A DNA stretch of 64,000 nucleotides from positions 1 to 64,000 of the forward strand of contig JASCIV010000034.1 in the NCBI GenBank assembly GCA_030374735.1, read 5' to 3'. Of the stretch, positions 1 through 10,524 are shown in pieces. Under the pieces are notes generated by a model, which saw only the letters and a list, made by a program, of their open reading frames with translations, searched no databases and was not told the origin of the DNA. Numbering within the stretch: the first letter of the stretch is position 1; the number at the start of each line of letters is the position of its first letter. Made by a program: the position numbers and the translations under genes. The stretch comes from Gracilaria caudata. Its lineage: Eukaryota; Rhodophyta; Florideophyceae; Gracilariales; Gracilariaceae.

Positions 1-1182
1 CTTGCCTTGTTTGCACGGATTCCCCGCACTTACTAATTGTTTGTAACCACAGAATCTGTCGGTAGTCTCCATGGTGAGGGATTGACCCTGGTTCACCACT
101 TGGTTGACAACTTGTCCAGTGATCGTTCTTTGCTGGCATCTTTTGCAAGTTTGCGAGGTTGTCTCGGACATTCAATCTGAGACCTGTTTCGTGGTACGTA
201 ACCGTTACGTACACTCTGCACCAATTTTCAGTGGAATCTGTCGAGCGGTTATGGCTGCCAGGAATAGAGTTGTAGCATCTGCGAGCCTTAAATGGAATGG
301 GTAGAAACTCCACCAATCTTCTTCTCCTGGAGGTGTTTTGAGGCAACCCAAATTCACTGCACATCACGTGACTGGTTACACATTTGTTGCACAAAGGGAC
401 ACTTCCTTGGTCCTTGACCATAACCTTCTTGTGGTGGCGGATGGTCCCTGGATAGTCCCTGGGGACCGCCCGGGTCATATACCTGCTGAGGTGTGGTCCT
501 GAGGGAACACCTTGGATTGAATTTGGTCCTTGTTGGAAATACACGTATGCACTATGTGGTGGCGGTTGTGCCACCTCATTCACGCTGCACGTGTATTTTA
601 GATCGCTGGCCGGAGTGGTCGCGGAGGTTGTCGTGTGCAACATCTTCGCCATGCCGTCTGCTTCGGCCGCTTCGTCTCCTCCCGCTGTGTTGTCGCCGCC
701 GGTTCCTGTGCAAGAGCCGCTTGCGTTGCCACCACCGCCCCCTCTTCCTCCGGGGCTCGATGGTGGTGACAGCTCGTCGTCGGTACAGTACATACGTACT
801 GTACGGGCTGCCGTTGCAGGTCGTCGTCGTCGCCGAGACGGCGTCGTCGTGTTTCATCTGTCGCGCGCGTTTCTGGATGGCTTTGAGGAGGCGCTCCAGT
901 TAGTGGAGCGCCTTGCTCGGGAGCCTATCTTTGGTATCCTCTTTCGCCTGCGCGAAGAGGCTCACGCGCTGCGCAATCGCCTCTTTACTGAGTGAGCTGA
1001 GTGCTTGAGTAGTGCAATTTGAATAAAAACATTGCATATTGCATATGCTTCCTTGCTACATTTCTTTGCTTCACAGATTTGATGGCGTTTTTGGCTGTGC
1101 CTCCCAAACCGGGGAACATACTACTGGGTGCTAGGATTGTCTGAGTTGCATGCATCCACTTCCTCGACTCATGTTCTACTCG
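1..1182. other. Intergenic or repeat-like leader region
   Basis: No gene can be supported with confidence in this stretch. It holds several overlapping ORFs on both strands over a GC-rich part (about 560-980), which is the usual sign of chance openness rather than real coding. The best of them is listed separately. The direct repeat-like 'acgtacgtac' words and the AATAAA-like run near 1023 could belong to a 3' end or to a decayed element. No terminal inverted repeats or target duplications were recognised. Confidence 0.4.
591..995 (+). CDS. Doubtful Pro/Ala-rich hypothetical protein
   Basis: I do not recognise this ORF. It opens with ATG (or with a second ATG at 651) and gives at most 134 residues. 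The middle carries a Pro/Ala-rich stretch followed by a run of nine Pro-type residues and an Arg cluster. The C-terminal 45 residues could form amphipathic helices (Phe, Leu, Glu, Arg rich). An AATAAA-like word lies about 30 bases after the stop at 995, which would suit a 3' end. Against it, an overlapping antisense ORF and a second plus-frame ORF cover the same GC-rich patch, and no domain is visible. It may be a real small gene, a fragment of a repeated element, or noise. Confidence 0.2.
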   Translation: MYFRSLAGVVAEVVVCNIFAMPSASAASSPPAVLSPPVPVQEPLALPPPPPLPPGLDGGDSSSSVQYIRTVRAAVAGRRRRRDGVVVFHLSRAFLDGFEEALQLVERLAREPIFGILFRLREEAHALRNRLFTE

Positions 1183-1190
1183 TATAAAAG
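1183..1190 (+). promoter_or_regulatory. TATA box of the lyase-like gene
   Basis: A TATAAAAG word lies about 80 bases upstream of the ATG at 1263, on the same strand. The spacing fits a TATA box with a 5' UTR of roughly 50 bases. Assigned by sequence match and position only. Confidence 0.5.
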
Positions 1191-1262
1191 CAGAAGAACG
1201 ACTCAAGTGCTTGTACGGCGCAGGGTTATCTCACATCTACAGAGTAGACGCATTTCTGGAAA

Positions 1263-3689
1263 ATGGGAGGTGTTTTGTGCAAAGAAGAACTTTCTTCCTT
1301 CTGCAAATCTATCGAAAAGAAAACGAATGAAAACGTCTCTAGTTTACCCTGGCACTCTGAAGTTGACGTAGACTGGAACGGATGTCGTAAGTTTAGGGCT
1401 CTGCCTCCGCCCGGGCAACACCCCCGTCTTTTTTTCACGACAGAAGATATTCCAAGCATTTTGGCTAGGTTCACTCATACGGAAATCGGTGATGGGCTGA
1501 AGACCATATTAGGAAATGTTAAGAAAGCCTTTCTCAAAGACTTCTACGGGAAGCTTGAAGAATTACCGAAAGAAGAAGTGGAAACTCCCTCAAAGGCAAC
1601 CATTGAAAGATTCTTTACACCAGACGAGATTAGAAATGTCGGTTTTTTGGGAACTTTTGTGTCTGGGGTTTTGGATGAGGACGAAGACTTGATTGAGAAG
1701 GCCAAGAAGAGTGTACTGTTTTATGCAAGGGTGATCCTCGAGTCCAAGAATTTAGTCGAAACAGAAGGGTATGAAGACAAACCATTTCACGTGTGGAAGT
1801 CAAACCGATGGGATCTTCATATCGGATGGATGTTCGGCGGTTCGGGTTACGCACTGGTTTACGACCTTATGTTCAATATTCTTGACGAAGATGAGAGGAA
1901 CCTCATACGGAAAGCGATCACAACAGCTGTCAAGGATCGAAGAAGCTGGGGCATGGGGTGGCCTGGGAGAAGAATTCAGAGCAATTGGGCTGCGTATCAT
2001 GGAGACTTGCTTTCCCTCTGCGCCGTTGTCGAGGGAGAAGAAGGCTTTGACCAAGAAGTTTACAACTTCTTTTCAGAGTTGATGGTGAACTTCCTGGATT
2101 ATGCTGTTTATGATAGTGGCCATACCGTGGAGGATTTTTATGCTTTGAACTTGGGAATGAGAGAGGGTTCTATCAGTTTCTTAGTCATGGCTCGTAGAGG
2201 ACACAACATTTTCAATCATCCACGTACGTAATTTCAAGGGTTCTTCACGTTGAAAGCATATCAAAAGGCCTTCACTAACTATTCTGTGTACTATAGACTA
2301 CAAGCAGATATGGGCAAACTGGATACCTTATGCCCTAGAACCGCACAACAGTGGAAAGGTTTATGGAGGTTCGTCTGGTAATTTCTATGAGTAAGTTTAA
2401 TATCCTCTTCATTCCTTGCACGCAAAACGAGCTGACATGTTAAATCTGTTGTGCATTACTCGGTTCGCAGTTACCCAACTTCAGCCATCATTGCCAAATA
2501 TATGTTTCCCAAGAATCCTGTTATTGATTATATCTACAAGCGATACATGTCTCTGAATGGAATTCACCTGGGAAAACTGATGAAATTACAATCTAGGCTA
2601 GTGGTTCTTGCTTTTTCTCTACCACCGTTGTCATCCGATGCTTCAGCTCTGGAGGCATGCACTCCGGATCTTCCTCTTGACTTCGTGTGCCGCCCACGCG
2701 GAAAAGTCGTAATGAGGTCTGATTGGACTGAAAAAGCTCTCTGGTTCACATTGGATGCCCGTCCGGATTGTTTCCTAATTGGCCATGATGTGTGTTCCAG
2801 GGGTGCTTTCGTTCTGAACGCCGACGGACGAGCTTGGGGTTTTTGTCCCGAATGGCACAAATTTAGAGATTCCGATGACTATTCCCTACCGCATGTTGAT
2901 GGAATCGGGCAGAAGCACAAGGCCCCGTTTGTCAAACTCCTTGATTTCTCTAGCGGCGGAGGGAAGTATTCATTTGCATCCGCAGATTTGACGTACGCGT
3001 ATAACTGGACATGGACTACATGGGCTAACGAAACCTCAGATCTGACAGGCAGAGGGTTTGAGTACGAACCCAACAACCCGGCTGATTTTGGCTTTAATGT
3101 TTGGTGGGCGCCGCGCAAGTTGTATGGGGAGCGCAACGTCGGATTTCAAGGTCTACATCAATGGCGTCGAAGATTTGCCAACGTGGAGAAGGTTTACCGC
3201 AGTGCTTTGATGATCCGTGGTCCGCGCCCTTACATGATTCTCGTCGATGATGTACTGAAGGATGAAGAATTGCATTCATACTCGTGGGCCATGACTACGC
3301 CCGATGATGTTCACCTACTCTCCTTTGATGGTGTTGACGCCGTTTTATCAGAGACAGAGGGTAGCGCTAACAGGCGACTGCTCATCAAGAATCTCTCCAA
3401 CAAAATCGAGAACCTAGAATGCTCATTTCGGGATGTACCGAAATTACCTGAATCAGCTCCACGCGATCATAAGGCGAGACAGGTAGTTTTCAAGACTATT
3501 TCAAACGGAACGCGATTCATCTTTCTTATCTGGAGTATGCCGACTGCGGATTCAGCGCTACCGACATCGCAGTGGATTGAAGCTGATTCTATTTTGCGTG
3601 TCTCAGATGATGAAAGCGGAGAATCTCAGACTATTCAGTTTTCTGTTGGTAGTGCCGGGGAGACTGTTATGACGCCTGTTGAGTTCTGA
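1263..3689 (+). CDS. Heparinase II/III-like polysaccharide lyase family protein
   Basis: Three exons join cleanly: 1263-2223, 2297-2390 and 2471-3689. The two introns have GT-AG ends (GTACGT and GTAAGT donors), and the frames match, giving 757 residues. The N-terminal half is helical, with the motif NWAAYHGDLLSL near residue 240. This resembles the alpha/alpha toroid of heparinase II/III-type and related uronate lyases. The C-terminal half, with RGKVVMRSDW, then GHD, then FVLNADGRAWG, resembles their beta-sandwich domain, where a GHxHxD-like segment lies in the active site. Such enzymes cleave uronic-acid polysaccharides by beta-elimination; the substrate here is unknown, with cell-wall or storage glycans plausible. 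There is no signal peptide. The protein starts MGGVLCKE, which looks like an N-myristoylation/palmitoylation motif. Family assignment is fairly good, but catalytic activity is not shown because the GHxHxD segment reads GHDVCS. Confidence 0.7.
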
Positions 3690-3993
3690 AGGAATATGAG
3701 TGAGGTACCTTTGGTACTTTAGTTTAGTTATATGAATTTTTGGTCCGTTTTGCTTCTCCGGAACGACAAGCCCGCCGTCTGGCCCATTGCTCACAGTCTT
3801 GTGGCTCTTTTCAGCAGTAGGTAGTTAATTCCTCAGCTTAACACACATTTGATAATCATTTCGCAGACTTAGTAGTAAACTTGCCGAGGAATTTATAGGT
3901 CAAAATGTAGCTTTGGCACCGCCGGGTAACGATCCTTCGTCCGGAAGTAAGCCTTGGTTGATGGCAAAATTGAACGAAACCGTTTGTTGGATT
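3690..3993. other. Convergent 3' spacer
   Basis: This 304-base spacer separates two genes that run towards each other. It holds the near-palindrome GGTACCTTTGGTACTT at 3704-3719 just after the lyase stop, and T-rich sequence. No ORF of note. Confidence 0.5.
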
Positions 3994-5130
3994 CTACGCC
4001 CTTCGTTCATCCATCGTTCTTATGATTGCGTCCGTGTACTCCGTGGTGGAAGAAGTGCCACCAATATCACCCGTCCGCACGGATCCCTCTCTCAAAACAC
4101 TGTGCACACTTTGTTCGATCAGATCAGCTTCACCACGAAGATTCATATGGCGTAACATCATTAGAGCGCTCATAAGTAGTGCTGTGGGGTTTGCCATGTT
4201 CTTACCAGCGATATCTGGCGCGGTGCCGTGAACAGCCTCTGCTAACATGCATTCCGTTCCCATGTTTCCTGATGGTGTGAGCCCAAGACCCCCAATGAGA
4301 CCGGCGCAAAGATCGGAAATAATATCACCGTAGAGGTTTGGCATGACCATAACATCCAAAAGAGCCGGATTAGAGACCAGCAGAGAGGCAGCGTTATCAA
4401 TGAGCAAAGTGTGAAATTCAACTCCCGAGTCCTTGTGTTTTTGTGCCACCTCATGTGCACATTCAAGGAATAAACCATCCGAAAGCTTCATGACAGAAGC
4501 CTTGTGCACTGCAGTAACTCTCTTGCGGTTGTTGTTGATAGCGTATTCGAAGGCATACTCACATACGCGCGTAGAAGCATCGCGAGTAATGACTTTGAGA
4601 CTTTCTACAACACCCGGGTACACTGTGTGTTCCAGTCCGCTGTACTCGCCTTCGGTGTTTTCCCGAACAGTGACGACATCGACATCTTTATAAAGCGTGT
4701 CAACACCAGGCATTGAAACGCACGGTCGGACGTTTGCATAAAGGCCAAGTTCTTTCCGAAGTGTCAGATTAAGACTTCTATGACCCTTGCCGATTGGAGT
4801 TGCCATTGGACCCTTGAGTCCAAAACCGTTCCGACGAACAGAATCAAGAGCATCTTTGCTGATTAGGTCTTCGCCGGGTTTGGCGGCATGCACATCGATA
4901 ACATGGGTCTCCCAGTTAATGGGTACATCAGCCGCATTTAATATACGCTTGACAGATTCTGCGATCTCTGGGCCAATCCCATCGCCGGGGAAGAGAGTGA
5001 CCGTGAACTGGCGAGGTGCTGAGGAGGTAGAAAAGGGTTGGGCTCTGTTGGAGAGCTGTAGCGAAGAGCGATGAAGAGCTGATCTGATAGCAGATAGCGT
5101 CGATGAGCTTCGCTGCATGGAGCGAATCAT
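3994..5130 (-). CDS. Mitochondrial NAD-dependent isocitrate dehydrogenase, catalytic-type subunit
   Basis: This is a single-exon gene of 378 residues from the ATG at 5130 (MIRSMQRSS). A second ATG at 5118 is also possible. The first 45 residues are Ser/Arg-rich and end in a [13 protein letters not shown] cleavage region, so a mitochondrial presequence is likely. The family signature runs through the protein: [11 protein letters not shown], the substrate region [40 protein letters not shown], and the metal-binding [16 protein letters not shown] followed by GSAPDIAGK-like [16 protein letters not shown]. The Asp residues in YGDIISDL are those of catalytic (IDH3-alpha-like) subunits; regulatory subunits usually lose them. 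It oxidises isocitrate to 2-oxoglutarate in the TCA cycle. It is divergent from mL49 across a 551-base promoter region. Confidence 0.93.
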   Translation of the reverse strand: MIRSMQRSSSTLSAIRSALHRSSLQLSNRAQPFSTSSAPRQFTVTLFPGDGIGPEIAESVKRILNAADVPINWETHVIDVHAAKPGEDLISKDALDSVRRNGFGLKGPMATPIGKGHRSLNLTLRKELGLYANVRPCVSMPGVDTLYKDVDVVTVRENTEGEYSGLEHTVYPGVVESLKVITRDASTRVCEYAFEYAINNNRKRVTAVHKASVMKLSDGLFLECAHEVAQKHKDSGVEFHTLLIDNAASLLVSNPALLDVMVMPNLYGDIISDLCAGLIGGLGLTPSGNMGTECMLAEAVHGTAPDIAGKNMANPTALLMSALMMLRHMNLRGEADLIEQSVHSVLREGSVRTGDIGGTSSTTEYTDAIIRTMDERRA

Positions 5131-5222
5131 TGCGGGAAATGAGAATTCGTCAGGGAGCAAAATGATCCTAGTCGGGTGGAGGGCTTCAGACGGCGATCGA
5201 GCAGATGAACTGACGAGATGGG

Positions 5223-5228
5223 TTTATA
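5223..5228 (-). promoter_or_regulatory. TATA-like box of the isocitrate dehydrogenase gene
   Basis: TATAAA on the minus strand lies about 93 bases upstream of the ATG at 5130. The 5131-5681 spacer also holds several GTACC/GGTAC words (around 5250-5310). It serves two divergent genes, IDH and mL49. Confidence 0.4.
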
Positions 5229-5681
5229 TCTATGTAGATACCCTTCGTATATCGTCGTACCTTTCGCACCGTCGTACCAACTCGTACCCATGCACTATCG
5301 TACTCGATCGCCAATCTCAGCCTCGACCGGGGAATAGAGTTCCCGATGCATTTGTGCATCACAAAAAAAGCATGCACAAAAAAACATGTGCATATTTCTT
5401 TTAGCGCCCTGTAGATAGATACAGTATGCCGTGGCATGTTGTACGAAGGAATAACACGGGCGCTTCAGGAGTTAGGATATTTGGAGGTGGATGCCATTCA
5501 GGATCGACGGCGTTTTGTGGAAGCGCTCTGACCGTCTCAAGCTTGTATTCATGCTGGTGAACCCGATTGGGGATGCGCTTTCCCCCAAACTTCACATCGG
5601 TTTAGACTCGGTCAATCTGGATACACCTACGAACAAGTGCTCCTAACAACCCGATTCCTTCAGAGCGCTACTCCATCATCA

Positions 5682-6080
5682 ATGCGAATCCCCATTCGGC
5701 TCTTCAGTACTGCTGCTCATTTGCACCCCCGTCCGCCATGGACTCCCCCATCGACTCTGAAGTATCCCCTGCGTGATATTGCAAAGGAAATTATCAAACC
5801 GTCTGGTTGGTCGCCTCCCATGGGCGGTATTGAGGATCTGCCATTCCGAGTGTTTCGTACTTCAAAGGCAAAACAGATTCCCGTGTACACCGATTACCGT
5901 AATGGTAGAACGCGATGTTTGACAGTTCTCAGGCGTTTTCGTGGCGACACAAACGAGCTTGCGGAGGAAATGTCACGTGTGTGTGATGATCGTCCTGTTG
6001 CGATTCGCCCAGGAAGCATTCAAGTTGTCGGCAACTATCGCTCAAGAGTTGAAGAATGGCTTCTGCGTCTGGGCTTCTAA
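5682..6080 (+). CDS. Mitochondrial large ribosomal subunit protein mL49 (IMG2 family)
   Basis: The protein has 132 residues from the ATG at 5682 (MRIPIRLFSTAAH). The open frame extends upstream only through non-ATG codons. The N-terminus is Arg/Ser/Thr rich with FSTAA, typical of a mitochondrial presequence. The family core follows at about residue 55-130: LPFRVFRTSKAKQIPVYTDY, then NGRTRCLTVLRRFRGD, and the closing VVGNYRSRVEEWLLRLGF. This matches the IMG2/mL49 domain, which covers almost the whole mature protein. It is a structural protein of the mitoribosome. The neighbour on the left is the mitochondrial IDH gene transcribed in the opposite direction. Confidence 0.88.
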   Translation: MRIPIRLFSTAAHLHPRPPWTPPSTLKYPLRDIAKEIIKPSGWSPPMGGIEDLPFRVFRTSKAKQIPVYTDYRNGRTRCLTVLRRFRGDTNELAEEMSRVCDDRPVAIRPGSIQVVGNYRSRVEEWLLRLGF

Positions 6081-6550
6081 AGGCAGCACAGTCCCAGCAA
6101 ACGAGCGCTACTGCACAACAACTCAAAGAGCAGCTACAACGGAATAAGCCCAAAGCAGCTGAACCACGGAGCTGCCCATATTTACAGGATCTCCTGTACC
6201 GCTGAACACAAATGTTTCCAGCGATAGGGGGTGGTTTGATAACATGAACCAACGCTTTGTATGCATCATGTGAACATAAAAAAGCTTCAGTGTCCTTTAC
6301 TGAACATTTATGTTAGACTCCCAATAGCTTTTATAGCTGTGTGTGACATAGTGATCGTAAAGATATGTATCTCTGCCCACACCCCAATCATAATAACAGG
6401 CCATGATTGACGCAGACGCATACAGAGTTTGGCCTTCACGATATCCAACAGAAAGCGAGCGTATAGCTAGAAAAGTTGATCGCTGGTGATGGCTTGCGAG
6501 CACAAAACGTTATTCATGGCGTAGCACGCATGGCGAACGGGTGTTGCGCA
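6081..6550. other. Spacer between mL49 and the MICOS-like gene
   Basis: This is a convergent 470-base spacer. I see no supported gene, only short overlapping ORFs in several frames. No repeat structure was noticed. Confidence 0.5.
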
Positions 6551-6998
6551 TCACTGCGAAGCATCAGGAGTCTTGGACGTTTTTGAAGCCGTATCTTTCA
6601 CATCGTCAACAATTTTACGCACCGTTTGTGGGAAGTTTAACAACCGGCGGTGCACATTGTCTACACCATCGTTCCACCACTGACAGAATCTTCTCCCTAC
6701 AAAGCTTTCAAACGACTCGGTCTTCACAATTGGTGTTTTAAGGCGCGTTGGCACGAGAGGATTAGTACCAACATTGGGATGAAAGCAGAACTACGAGAAG
6801 TAAAGATGTGCTGAAAGGAAGTGGACTTACCGGTTGTCTGCTTCGCGAAGTTGAGGCGGAGTTGTCTACATTGCCGACAATGGCGTCCAGCTTTTTGGCT
6901 TGCTCATCAGCGGATTTCCAGACGGATCGGTGCACCGCGAAACCGCCAGCGCATGCAAAAAGGAAACCCGCAGTCCCAGAGAGAATAACGTCGCGCAT
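6551..6998 (-). CDS. Small single-span mitochondrial protein, candidate MICOS subunit (MIC12/MIC13-like)
   Basis: Two exons on the minus strand give 112 residues: 6998-6831 and 6721-6551. The intron has a GTAAGT donor, a TACTAAT branch-like word and an AG acceptor at 6723-6722, and both exons are in phase 0. The N-terminus (residues 5-25, LSGTAGFLFACAGGFAVH) is a single membrane-spanning segment. The C-terminal half has a WWNDGVDNVHRRL motif followed by an amphipathic helix. Small MICOS subunits of the MIC12/QIL1 type share this plan: one N-terminal span and a conserved W-N-x-G-[VI] motif. They help shape crista junctions in the inner membrane. Similarity is short, so another small membrane protein cannot be excluded. 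The gene is too split to appear as one open frame. Confidence 0.5.
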
Positions 6999-7417
6999 GA
7001 GGCACGGAGATGATGAGGCGCACGGAAGCCTTGCTTGAGGCGGAATAGACTGCTTTGCTCGCGTTGAAACTTGAAGATATCTGCGTCAGTAGATGCAGCT
7101 GCAAGGCATTCAGAATTATATATTCAGAATTGATCGGAGCCAGATGCGTGCAGCGTGTCCACGTGCGCTGTCCAAACTGGGAAAGGTGGCGTTCTGTTCA
7201 TCGTGATGTTGACATCTCCACTTCGCCACTCCGCGGAGAGGATACGTGGCAGGATCCTTCGCCATCTGTGCACGCTTTCTCCTGTTTTGGACGCTCATGC
7301 TTCCGCGTTCCTTGTCTTCTTCGACAATCCGCAACGTCTTCCGTCAAAGCCCAATATCTATATACCGCCAATCCCAACACCAACTTCAGTCGTTAACCAT
7401 TACCCGGCAAGCTCAAA
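6999..7417. other. Divergent promoter region, MIC-like gene and MOB1
   Basis: This 419-base spacer lies between two divergent starts. Several chance ORFs overlap it on both strands. No clear TATA box was seen. Confidence 0.4.
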
Positions 7418-8059
7418 ATGTTCTCAGTATTCGACCGGAACAAGACTTTCAAACCGCGGCGAAGGACAGAAGCCTCTAATGCGCGATACGAGGTTCACAA
7501 ACTTGCGCACGAGGTGCTGAAAGCGTCGCTCGATACTGGCAATCTACGAGAAGCCGTCAAGGTTCCAGATGGATATGACGTGAATGACTGGATAAGCGTC
7601 AATGTCGTCGATCTTTTCAACCAAGTTAATCTGATTTACGGCAGCATGTGCGACAAGTGCACGCCAGAGTCTTGCCCGATAATGAGCGCTTCGCCCAAGT
7701 ATGAGTATCTTTGGGCAGACAGCGATCGCTACAAAAACCCAATCAAGGTTTCGGCCCCGCGTTACATCGACTTGCTCATGGACTGGGTCGACAAAAAGCT
7801 GTCTGACGAAGAACTCTTCCCTACTATGGAAGAATCAAAGTACCCTGACAACTTTCGGCCTATTGTGAAGACTATAATGCGCAGGTTGTTTCGCGTCTAT
7901 GCGCATATCTTCCACGCCCATCTCGATGAAATTGTTGAATGCAAAGCGGAAGCTCATCTCAGTACATGTTTCCGCCACTTCATGTACTTCGGACAGCTTT
8001 TCAGTCTTCTACCGCCCAAGGAGCTCGAACCTCTGAAGGATGTAATCGCCTCGCTGTAA
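7418..8059 (+). CDS. MOB1: MOB kinase activator 1 (MOB1 family)
   Basis: The protein has 213 residues, the usual length of MOB1, in a single exon. The N-terminus reads FSVFDRNKTFKPRRRTE. The MOB/phocein fold follows, with LREAVKVPDGYDVNDWISVNVVDLFNQ and LIYGSMCDKCT. The zinc site is visible as Cys-x4-Cys in CDKCTPESC and His-x4-His in HIFHAHLDEI. The C-terminal part CFRHFMYFGQLFSLLPPKELEPL is close to MOB1 proteins of plants and animals. MOB1 binds and activates NDR/LATS-type AGC kinases in mitotic exit and Hippo-like signalling. It converges with the permuted GTPase gene, 153 bases away. Confidence 0.95.
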   Translation: MFSVFDRNKTFKPRRRTEASNARYEVHKLAHEVLKASLDTGNLREAVKVPDGYDVNDWISVNVVDLFNQVNLIYGSMCDKCTPESCPIMSASPKYEYLWADSDRYKNPIKVSAPRYIDLLMDWVDKKLSDEELFPTMEESKYPDNFRPIVKTIMRRLFRVYAHIFHAHLDEIVECKAEAHLSTCFRHFMYFGQLFSLLPPKELEPLKDVIASL

Positions 8060-8212
8060 TAATATATATGCTCCATTTTTCACCACCTATATCTCTCAAT
8101 CTGCGTGATAGCCCCTTCGCCACATCGACTTCACTCGCCAATTTAACGAGAACAACAGCAAATGACTCATTGCTGAAACAGATTCTAGAACCCAGCTGCA
8201 CTCACAATGCAC

Positions 8213-9982
8213 TTAGTAACTTCTTCGCTTTTTCCGAAGCTGCTTCTTGTTAACTGCTGTTGCCCCTGTATACGAACTTACACCCTTTTGCGTTTCAAAT
8301 GGCATCAGAGATTCTCTTGTAAACACCCCAACTCCTCGAGGGACACAGATCCGAATGTTCAGTTCTCCCGCACCTGTCAAAGCCACCCAACCTAATCCGG
8401 AAAATACTATGTCTACACAAGATTTCTTCCACCCTTCACCCTTGGCAGTGAAAGACTTCGTCGTCCATTCTCCTAAGAGTTCGAACGCTTCCAATGATGA
8501 TGGTGGTTTCAGAAGCTCTCCGGCATGTTTCCTGGTGAACTCTTGTGCGTCATCTGCCTTTCCTGGATGAACTTTGACCTCCGGTGAAAAGAAGGAAGTG
8601 AAAAAGAATGGCAGTCCCGACACCACTTCGATTCGTGCCATCCCGCCAATGTAGAGCGCCTTTCCTTCTCCGATGCGAAAGGAAACGCGTTCAACAGTCT
8701 TGGAAGGAAGCACAGCCCGGAGATCGTTTGAATCCAGGTAATTGGTTAGCTGATGAGGCATCATAAGACCTGGAGTATCGTACAAGTTTAGGGATGAACC
8801 GAGCGGAATCTTAATAACGTCCAGTGTCGTGCCCGGAACCACACTGGTGGTTAGAGCGTCCCGAGCCGCAGGAGCATTTTCGCGTTTCTTTCCCCGCGTT
8901 TTTGCCTTCTTGCGATTCTGTAGGTTGATAAGCTGGTTAATAAATGTCGACTTTCCCACGTTCGCTGCTCCGATGACATAGATATTGGCACGACGCTTCT
9001 TCGCAAACCGCATCGCATCAGCTAGCAGTACCCGAACATTATGCCCCTTTGTGGAAGAGACAAGATGTACACCAGCTAGATCAGATAAACCTAGCTCAGA
9101 ACACTCCTCTTTTATCCACGTTTGAACACGACTCGGTTTCATGTCTTTGGGAAGTAGGTCCACTTTGTTCACTGCCAGTAATATCGGATTCTTAACCCCT
9201 ACAATATCCCGGAGTGCAGGAATGAAGGTGCCGTGAAAGTCAAATATGTCAACAAGATATATTATAACTGCATTGATTTTCTTCAAGGCTTCCAAATTGC
9301 GACGAAATTTCTCGGGTGAAAGTTCAGAGGGAAGGTCCTCGCTTTCAGCAGGAACGGAGGGTGGAACTCGTAAGTTAGGCTCAATTGCCCCATAGTGAGT
9401 TAGTCGATAACATCTCTGACAAACTACTCGTTTCGGGGTTTTTTCCACCAGGATTTGTTCCTCCTCGGAAGTTGATTCGATTTTAGTAACAGGAAATCCT
9501 GCTTGCAGGCGCTGTTTGGCAAGAACTTCGGGCGGCAGAAACCCTGGCACATCTGGGGATTTGGACTGCAGAACTGCTCCGCAACCAGAGCAAGTGTCTT
9601 TCACGGGTTCAACAAAGAGCTCTGACGGCAGCGAAACCAGAGACTCAAGACGTTGCAAATGGTCGTGTTGAAGTTTCTGTTGCATCGTACTCCCCGTACG
9701 AGCAGACTTCAAATCTATGTCCTCTTGTATGCGGTCTAATGCTTCATCGAAGATGGAAAATATGCCGTCTGATATTGGTTCAGGTGTCTTTTGTTGGTTT
9801 TCAGAAGTTGGAGAACCATTTTCATTCGAAGATTGCATAGAAGCGGAAACATACAAGCGCTTTTTGGCAGAAAATTCAAGCGCGCGGCGAGATGAGGTAA
9901 TAGATCGAATGAAAGAAGAAGAAGGAAATCGAGTGCGAAGACAAGCAACATTCTGGAATAACAATCCCGAAGTCAGATTCAT
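8213..9982 (-). CDS. Circularly permuted organellar GTPase, YqeH/NOA1/BPG2 class
   Basis: The protein has 589 residues from the ATG at 9982; the frame upstream has no ATG. The first 50 residues are Ser/Arg rich, a likely organelle transit peptide. A four-Cys zinc-finger-like region follows, with CSGCGAVLQ and VCQRCYRLTHYGAI. The GTPase motifs appear in permuted order: NKVDLLPKDM (G4), VHLVSSTKGHNV (G5-like), GAANVGKSTFIN (G1), SVVPGTTLD (G2) and LYDTPGLM (G3). This order defines the YqeH group, which acts in assembly of the small ribosomal subunit in bacteria, plastids or mitochondria. Plastid (BPG2-like) or mitochondrial (NOA1-like) placement cannot be decided by eye. An Arg/Lys-rich insert (NRKKAKTRGKKREN) lies after G1. 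Confidence 0.9.
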   Translation of the reverse strand: MNLTSGLLFQNVACLRTRFPSSSFIRSITSSRRALEFSAKKRLYVSASMQSSNENGSPTSENQQKTPEPISDGIFSIFDEALDRIQEDIDLKSARTGSTMQQKLQHDHLQRLESLVSLPSELFVEPVKDTCSGCGAVLQSKSPDVPGFLPPEVLAKQRLQAGFPVTKIESTSEEEQILVEKTPKRVVCQRCYRLTHYGAIEPNLRVPPSVPAESEDLPSELSPEKFRRNLEALKKINAVIIYLVDIFDFHGTFIPALRDIVGVKNPILLAVNKVDLLPKDMKPSRVQTWIKEECSELGLSDLAGVHLVSSTKGHNVRVLLADAMRFAKKRRANIYVIGAANVGKSTFINQLINLQNRKKAKTRGKKRENAPAARDALTTSVVPGTTLDVIKIPLGSSLNLYDTPGLMMPHQLTNYLDSNDLRAVLPSKTVERVSFRIGEGKALYIGGMARIEVVSGLPFFFTSFFSPEVKVHPGKADDAQEFTRKHAGELLKPPSSLEAFELLGEWTTKSFTAKGEGWKKSCVDIVFSGLGWVALTGAGELNIRICVPRGVGVFTRESLMPFETQKGVSSYTGATAVNKKQLRKKRRSY

Positions 9983-10524
9983 CGTGATAATTGAAGGTAA
10001 AGCACAGAACTGTTCTTTAGGTTGTACACTTGGGCTCCGATACAACTTGATTTGTTTCCCCGTTGTGGGGGATTTCACTCATCGACAAGGAGTACCTGTG
10101 CTCCTCTGTAATGAACTGGTGAACAATCTCAGAGAAAGCGATTTTCGAAGGTGACGTATTCTATGCGTACTGTCGAAACTGTCCGGGCGACGGTATACCT
10201 GTAACCTTGGTGCTTCCTACCCTTGGTACTACCAAGTTGGTAGGTCTTCAAACTGAAGTTAACCGAGAGAGCAAAATGGCACGCGTTTTCCTTTTTTCTA
10301 ACTTTGATCTCAGATCAAGTTTATGCACACGTGTTTTTTTGTGCTCAGTGCCCTATTATGCCTCTCTAGTAACTTTACAGAACCTGTCTTCACGCCTCCG
10401 ACTTAGTCCATGATGATTCCGACACACAGAAGAGGATAGAGCTCGGAGCTATGTTACTCTTTAAGACCCCAAGGGGAAGAGCTTTGCATTTCGGCACGCC
10501 GAGCTCAATAGAACCACTGAAAGT
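9983..10524. other. Divergent promoter region, permuted GTPase and DUF3326 gene
   Basis: This is a 542-base spacer. It holds inverted words around 10207-10250 (CTTGGTGCTTCC, CCTTGGTACTACCAAG) that could pair. No gene was found. Confidence 0.4.

Noticed and set aside
3704..3719. 16-base word GGTACCTTTGGTACTT also found at 30053-30068, both just after stop codons
   Set aside because: About one shared 16-mer is expected by chance in a window of this size. The position after two stops is suggestive but not enough.
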